Shown here: positions 57,600 to 64,000 of the stretch, piece after piece | Layout of the letters: each line of letters starts with the position of its first letter | Numbering within the stretch: the first letter of the stretch is position 1 | Assembly (NCBI RefSeq): GCF_016097555.1 | Contig: NC_054704.1 | Location: forward strand, 28,500,207-28,564,206 | DNA: 64,000 bases | Source: Gigantopelta aegis | Taxonomy: Eukaryota > Mollusca > Gastropoda > Neomphalida > Peltospiridae | Reading direction: 5' to 3' | Notes under the pieces: model-generated | What the model was told of the DNA's origin: nothing | What the model saw: only the letters and a program-made list of their open reading frames with translations | Database searches by the model: none | Position numbers and translations under genes: made by a program

Positions 57600-58920
57600 T
57601 TACCGACACCACTAGAGCACATACATTTATTATTCGGTTATTGGATGTCAAACATTTGGTACTTTTAGAGAGGAAATCCGTTACATGTTTCCATTAGTAG
57701 TGTCACGGGGATCCTATAATACCCGTAACTGAATAAAACACGATTATCCAAATATCTCTTCTAACTGTATATCTATTAGATCTCTCTGTACCGGGCAGTC
57801 CAATACCCGAGTGGCTCGGCTCTAGGTATGATCAGAGATAGATCTTATATAAATATGTATTATTATAGCACGTTTAGTTCACTAGAAAACACAACAAAAA
57901 CACAATACACTTTGGAATCTGTATTAATACTACGCTGACAATGTACTTGCCGCAGTAGTTAATTAACAACAACAATATAATAACAACCCAGAACTAATCA
58001 CCTAATTAGTTAATCACTAGGTGTCTAGTTTACACAATATTCAAATCACTTCACCGTGATACAACACGCACACGTGTGATAATTGAGAAACGCTTCCAGG
58101 GGAACTTAATTAATAAAAGAATTACAACTCTATTCCTAACTGGCTAATTTTTAATTAACCCTTAACTACTCATTCAGTAACCTTGTAATACAGAATTAAT
58201 ACTGGTACCTATCACAATAAAGACAATAACATACAGTTTACCTAGTTCCTCTAGGATGACCGGCTAAGCTTTATATTTTTAGAACAGTGAAGCCTACAAT
58301 TTACTTCGTCAGATTACCGGAAACACTGTCTAAATAATATTGGTATAATACAATATTAAAGTATTTAAAGTCACATCAATCACATCAAGGTTATACAACA
58401 GAGCAGAAATATATATTTACCAAGTCCAGTCGGACTAACGTTCCCTGGGAGCCTTCCAATGATTCTCCCCGATAAATCTAAAATCCTAGCTATTTATTAT
58501 AAAAGCCGAATATCGCCTGGGGGCACATCGCGGTACTCCCCCTATCATGGGATATTTCCACAGCGACCAAGACGGAATATTTTCTTAGATGACCAGACTT
58601 ACTGTCGCCATTCCTCTAGGAATACAAGGTCGTAAAACAGAACTCGCGGAGGTATTACGTAACCACTGGCTACATGTCCTGGTTTGGGTGTGTAAATGGG
58701 AACAGCTCGACCACCGTCGCGCGGGGGTATTACGTAACCCAGCCACACACAGCCCTCTCAAACAATTAACATCGCCACAGGCGAAAAGATAAGAGCATGT
58801 TCCGTCACAAGTAGCAAAGCATCTTTTATTTGCATCATAACACAGACAGGATAGCACATACTACGGCCTTTGATATATCAGTCGTGGTGCACTGACTGGA
58901 ACGAGAAACAGCTCATCCCC
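57600..58920 (-). mobile_element. SINE (tail 2) split by a solo LTR
   Basis: 57600-57700 is tail 2 and body (accgacaccactagagcaca ... ccattagtag). It resumes at 58810 (agtagcaaagcatcttttatttgcatcat ... gtcgtggtgcactgactgga). Confidence 0.87.
57701..58809 (-). mobile_element. Solo LTR, 1109 bp, minus
   Basis: tgtcacggggatcc ... gttccgtcaca with 5-bp duplication AGTAG on both sides. About 45 bp shorter than the plus copy, with many substitutions, so the two are not a recent pair. Confidence 0.93.
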
Positions 58921-58997
58921 GAACCTAATCTAGATCAATGCCGCACGAAAATAAAAATCTACAAATAAAGTTGTGCCCTGCTCCATAAAAATCCTAT

Positions 58998-59306
58998 CTA
59001 CACTGCCATTAAGTTGAGATCGCAACTCTAGACTGCAATTAAGTTGAGATCACAATTCTAGACTGCCATTAAGATGAGATCACAAGTCTAGCCTGCCATC
59101 ATATTGAAAGTTTAATTCTTAAGTGTCGTTTTGATGATATCGTAACTTTAGAATGACATTAAGATGAGGGTTACAACTCTAAACTGCCATTAAGTTCAGA
59201 TCTCAATTCTAGACTGTCGTTAACATGACAGTGCAACTCTAGACTCCTGTAGATGACATCGCAACTCTAGACTGTCATTAAGATGAGATCACAACTCTAG
59301 ACTTGT
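58998..59306. repeat. Minisatellite, ~30-bp unit, about ten units
   Basis: Unit approximately actgccattaagatgagatc acaactctag, degenerate in the middle (59100-59160), best conserved at both ends. Confidence 0.92.
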
Positions 59307-60333
59307 AAATCGAAGTACTGCAATTATGGGCGAAACATCATGGCACCGGCTGCACCCAAAGTGAGTTTTAAAGACCTTTCTCTACTAACTAGTAACAACT
59401 AAATTTTAATCGAAATTGCAAACGGTATTTAAAAAGGAGTATAAAGAATATAGCAGCTTTTCGTTCCCTTTCTTTCCAATTATGTATGTTGCTGCACTGG
59501 AATACTACATTAACTGGAGATCGCCAGACAGGTTGGTTATCATTTGTTAGTTAATAAGTACATTTGTTAGTTAATAAGTAGTTCTTGTTTGGAGTCCAGG
59601 CCTATCAAAAACCAAGAACTTGGATAACAAAAGAGATATTTAATATGTTGTGTTCACTCAGCTGTAACGGTCCACAAATTGTAACATTTCATGATTTAAT
59701 TTTTGTCCACGAAATCTATTTAGTCTGCGTAGGACAAAACATGTATGTTAGAGTAACATAGAAATATTTGTATGAGGAAATTAAGGAACGTTTTTAAAAT
59801 GAAATACAGATGTTAAATAATAAAACACACCCAAAACCCAAAGGAATATACAGTGGTTTGACAATGACAATGGTACCAATTGAAAAGTACTGAACTGTGA
59901 CAAAAAGAAATAAGAAGTCAATAATTCATAATAAAAAGTCCACTACTGAAGAGTATTTCTTGATCACAGATAAAAGATGAATACACATAAACACTATTTT
60001 ATTATCATTACGCATTTTAATAAATTATTTCAATTATGATTAATTTGTAGTGCATTTCTCACGATATTCAGAAACCGGAACACTTAGATCAACTATAGCT
60101 CACAATAGATTTTAAAGCTCTCGAGTATATTTGTTATTATTTAACCACACAGAATAGACCATCCATTTTAATATTTTTACAGCCACACAAGTACGTTTTC
60201 GAAATCCTTTAATTATGCTGGCTAATGTATGTCACACAAACGATTTATCGTATTCCATTACACACACGCACGCACGCACTTTTTTGTTTGATGACTCTGA
60301 ATATATACGTCAATTATGGAGTGTCATGATTTT
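59307..60333. other. AT-rich DNA, no gene recognised
   Basis: A 20-bp direct repeat (catttgttagttaataagta) is doubled at 59541-59580. No channel N-terminal exon recognised here. Confidence 0.4.
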
Positions 60334-61490
60334 ATAATAGAGACCATCCTGAGTTTGTAGCCATATTATCAAGCTGTCGGCTAGTCTAATGTCTTATAAA
60401 TAAAATTAACATGTTTCTTAGGTAACATATCCTTGCTCCGAATATAAATATCTGTGTATATGCAATGCAATACAATTTCTGGCCATTCTCAGGTCAGTAG
60501 CAACCGAAGAGGGCGGGGGGTCACTGTAGCCCTACTTTTATAAACCGGGTTTAAAATATGGCTTTTGTCTCCCCCCCCCCCCCCCCCTCCACTACCAGAC
60601 TGTCCCTCCACTACAGATTGTGCCCCGCCCCCGGCCCCCCTCCCCAACAGACCTCTTTCACATTCAACTGCGCGTCGCGGAGCAACTCGTGGACGCTAAC
60701 CGCGAAATCTCGCCAAAAAACCCAGCCCTGTGTAAAAGTTGGGGAGCACAGACAATGGGAGGCCACACAATAGGAATGTGAATATCTCCATGATTAATTA
60801 TTCTATCAGTCGGAAACCCGAAAATTCTGTCGACTTCCAAAAAAGACTTATTGGAGACATTTGTGAATTATTGCTTATCACGAAATAAAAAATAGTTTGT
60901 TGTTAACGCCCGAGATACCATCGGATATGGGCTGAAATAATATTAATGTGTGCGTGCGTGTATGTATGCAGATATTTATCGTATTTAACATGATTTAAAT
61001 ATTTATAAAGCATTATACGGATAAATACATTCAGGATTCTTGTCGGGATTTCTTTTCACCCAGTTATTTAAAATTTTGTATTTGGAATAAAATTAAATGA
61101 TACATATGAAATGTGAGCTACAGTACTATAAAACATTAGAATCAGGCCCGTAGTACGATATCTGGAGTGTGTGTGTGTAGGGGGAGGGGGGGGGAGACAA
61201 TTTGTAGTGGAGGGACACAGTCTAGTTGGTGGGGGAGGAGCAAAAGCCATATTTTAAACCGGGTTTATAAAAGTGGGGCTACAGTCCTTCCCCCTCCCCC
61301 GGCTTCTCGGTTGCTACCGACCTGAAAATTGTCAGAAATGTAATTGTATTGCATATACAGCACTTTATATTCGAAGCAAGATTATTTAGCCTAAGAAACA
61401 TGTAAGTTTTATTTATAACAGATTAGACTAGCCGACAGCTTAATAATATGGCTACAAACTCAGGATGTTCTCTTTATTATAAACTCATGA
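60334..61490. mobile_element. Foldback element with ~300-bp arms
   Basis: 60340-60665 and 61165-61485 are inverted copies: accatcctgagtttgtagcc, aagctgtcggctagtct, ttataaaccgggtttaaaat, ctccactac. The outermost bases resemble MITE-A (cctgagtttg). The arms contain C/G-runs. The ~480-bp centre has no domain. Confidence 0.85.
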
Positions 61491-62212
61491 CGGTTTATTA
61501 TGCGCAGTCATAAGGTACTTCGTTTGAATGTAGGAAGCAAGTATATTATGTAATGCCTCAGACAACGTCTAAGTTAATGTTTCACTGCTTTTGGTCTTAG
61601 ACCATTCCGATGTAAACTTTAGTAGACCATTTTTCACAACCATTTTACCATCTGATACGAGATAAGGTACTTCGTTTGAATGTTGGAAGCTAGCATATTA
61701 AGTCCTTATGCCTCGGACGACGAACAATCAACAAAAGTAAACAAGCCAAGCCTGAATTTACGCCGAAATAATTAAACCGGTGAATGAAAAAGAAGAATTA
61801 GGGGCCCTTGTGGTTATAACACTTAAGTACCTTGGATGAATCGCAAATAGCACATATGCATATAGTTAATGATCATTTCTTTCTAGTTTGCTTTTCTGTA
61901 ATTGTACAGTATATTTAGATTCTCACATATATAAAGATGTTGGTATAACACCAAGAACAGGAAACCAAATAGACAATTCAATGATTAGCAAAAATACTGA
62001 ATTCATAAATCACACATAAAACAATATCTTATGTAAACTAGACAATAAATTAGTTTATTCCAATGATGTGTCATTCTTCAATTTTCTTCACTCTGAACCC
62101 TCACCTCCGTCCAGGACAGACAACCCATAGTGTGTGTGTGTGTGTGTGTGTGTGTGTTGAACACTGCCTGTTTGAACCTTGAGTTTAAGCACAAAAATAA
62201 TGTTAAAATTAA
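61491..62212. other. No gene recognised; direct repeats and (GT)n
   Basis: aaggtacttcgtttgaatgt occurs at 61512 and 61660, each followed by similar sequence (ggaagc-ag-atatta, atgcct-ag-cgac), a ~150-bp direct repeat. (GT)n at 62131-62157. Confidence 0.5.
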
Positions 62213-64000
62213 ATGAATGAATGAATGTTTAACGACACCCCAGCACGAAAAATACATCGGCTATGGTTAATGCAACCCAATGTGATGATCAACATCAATA
62301 TAAAAATTCAACAGGTCAATAAAAACAGTGTAAAGGACTGTGTAAAAATACAAATATCAGAGATAGATATAATTAAAATTTAGAATAAAACTCAGTGTCA
62401 CGTAAAAATTGTGAAATAATTTCTGGATGGAATCGAAATGATTCCATCACATTTCTTTGTCCAAATAAATCTTTTCGCGTTTCTTTCAGAAACTGACACT
62501 CCACCAAAAATGTGGCGCACAGTCAGAAGACGCTGACAATGCTCACACTGAGGCGGAGGATCCTTCTTCAAGATAAATGAATGAGTCAAGTAAGTGTGAC
62601 CGATGCGGGCACAACACAAGACGATTTCATCCTTCCTGCACTGTCTATAGGAGGACTGCCACTATCCCAAGACTGGCTTGATAGCATGAAGCTTGTTCGC
62701 AACCTCACGGTCCCAATCACATTGCCAAGTGGAAAAGATAAATTGGTTGATACAATATTTAAAATCAGTATAAGGTACACCAACCCCGGCATGAGGCAAA
62801 TCCAAAGCAGACTTGGCAGCTGAATCTGCCTTTTCATTACCCCTGACGCCAACATGGCTGGGTACCCAACAAAATACAACGTCTTTATTGGTAATAGATA
62901 AAAAGACACACTTTCGTATCACCATCCCACTTAAGGGATGGTCCAGCTTCATATTTCGTAAAGCTTGAAGACACGAAAGTGAGTCTGTAAAATAATAAAT
63001 TTGGATGCACTAGAATCCTTTAGTTCTTCCAAGGCTTTAATGACTGCCCAAACTTCAGCACTAAAAATCGATGCTGAGTTAGGCAGTCTCATGGAAAGTA
63101 TTGTGTCTGATGGAAAAACTGTAGCACAAGCCACAGAATTTCCATCCCGTGATCCATCTGTATACACAGGAATGTAATCACGGTACTTTTCTTGAATTTC
63201 CATGAAAAACTGTTTATAAATAACAACATCTGTGCGATCTTTCTTCAGATGCGCCAGATCAAACACAATTTTAGGTGGTGTAATACACCAGGGTGGTAAA
63301 ACAAAATATGAAGGAGTTTCCAAAGTGTCAGTTAAATCAATGTTTGAAAGCGACAAAAAACGCTTAATGCGAAGACTAAATGTACGAATAGCATTTAGCC
63401 TTGCATCAAACAACTTCATATATTTGTTGTCAAACACCGCATCATGTGTTGGATGTGTTGGTAAAGATTTAATCTTGGCAGCATACTGCAGAGAAAGCTT
63501 TGCACGTCTAGCACCCAAACAAGGTTCGTGTGCATCAACATACAAGCTCTCTACAGGAGATGTTCTAAATGCACCAAGACATAGCCTAAGTCCTTGATTG
63601 TGTATAGGATCTAGCATCTGCAAATAAGACTTGCGTGCCGACCCATACACAATGCATCCATTATCTAGTTTAGACCTCACAGGAGATCTATACAGACGAA
63701 GCATAACCTTTCGGTCTGCTCCCCATTCTGTATTACCAATAACTTTTAAATATTGAGAGCTTTCAGCCCTTCTTTTTAACATATTTGAGATGGGGCATAA
63801 AAGATAGCTTCCTGTCAAATATAACCCCCAGAAATTTAGTCTCTTCCACAACTGGAATTGGATTTTTTTGTCCAAAAACAACTGTGGGTCTAAGTGGAGA
63901 CCTCTTTTCTGGCAGATATGCATACAAACCGTTTTTTGCCTTTGAGAATCGAAGCCATTGTCAGTTGCCCATTGATGAAGTTTATTCAAACAAAGCTGCA
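62213..64000 (-). pseudogene. LINE-1-type element, runs off the right edge, minus
   Basis: Frame 62949-63989 is open for 346 codons: DNGFDSQRQKTVCMHICQKR, WGADRKVMLRLYRSPVRSKL, SYLQMLDPIHNQGLRLCLGA, then RNase H (PVYTDGSRDGNSVACATVF, SIFSAEVWAVIKALEELKDS). It shifts near 63000. 62662-62952 continues with FCWVPSHVGVRGNEKADSAA, then the ORF2 end (QCEHCQ) and the second-subtype UTR with tail at 62213. This is the best-preserved RNase H region in the window; the RT palm lies beyond 64000. Confidence 0.88.

Noticed and set aside
58585..58857. Cys-rich 90-codon frame on minus
   Set aside because: Lies within the solo LTR; the corresponding stretch of the other LTR is not open.
58990..59310. CRISPR-like array
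   Set aside because: Units are contiguous without unique spacers, and the genome is eukaryotic; it is a minisatellite.

Overview
The window is eukaryotic and AT-rich. It has spliced genes, long introns, microsatellites and very dense transposable elements. Its repeat set (tRNA-headed SINEs ending in GTCGTTAAA, a matching RNase H-bearing LINE, TTAA-flanked foldback MITEs) looks like a marine mollusc, probably a gastropod. That assignment is inference from pattern familiarity, not a database match.

One host gene is clear: a degenerin/ENaC/ASIC-type sodium channel on the minus strand (46649-57332). Six exons were found with consensus splice sites and matching phases. They carry the end of TM1, FPAVTICN, the Cys-rich finger/thumb segments and the TM2 GAS filter. 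The N-terminal exon is not seen and may lie past 57.4 kb or outside the window. Its introns hold a LINE, SINEs, a 9-bp-TSD MITE and a solo LTR.

Layout. 1-6.3 kb: nested foldback elements, a SINE and TTAA MITEs, no gene. 6.3-8.9 kb: a decayed protein-primed-type B-family DNA polymerase relic (Polinton/adintovirus-like) cut by a SINE and a LINE. 9.6-20.7 kb: fragments of two LINE families, with foldback elements. 21.4-22.9 kb: a Ty3/Gypsy gag relic. 23.0-26.4 kb: a Tc1/mariner-like (DD83E, Sailor-like) transposon with long TIRs and a frameshifted transposase. 27.1-35.7 kb: an 8.6-kb PIF/Harbinger element inside a LINE, with a multi-exon Myb/SANT gene on plus and HARBI1-type transposase exons on minus. 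Within it lies a plus-strand pair: an intact OTU cysteine-protease-like ORF followed 21 bp later by a TTF/hAT-type transposase fragment. 36-46 kb: more LINEs and MITEs and a 560-bp perfect tandem duplication made through MITE arms. 46.6-57.3 kb: the channel gene. 57.4-64 kb: a second solo LTR, a 30-bp minisatellite, a 1.15-kb foldback and a LINE running off the right edge.

Most of the sequence reads as an insertion history. SINEs sit in gag, in PolB and in LINEs. MITEs sit in LINEs and in another MITE. Harbinger sits in a LINE, and LTRs sit in a SINE and in a foldback. In many cases target-site duplications or empty sites elsewhere in the window fix the order. The most unusual module is the OTU protease ORF beside the hAT-like ORF.
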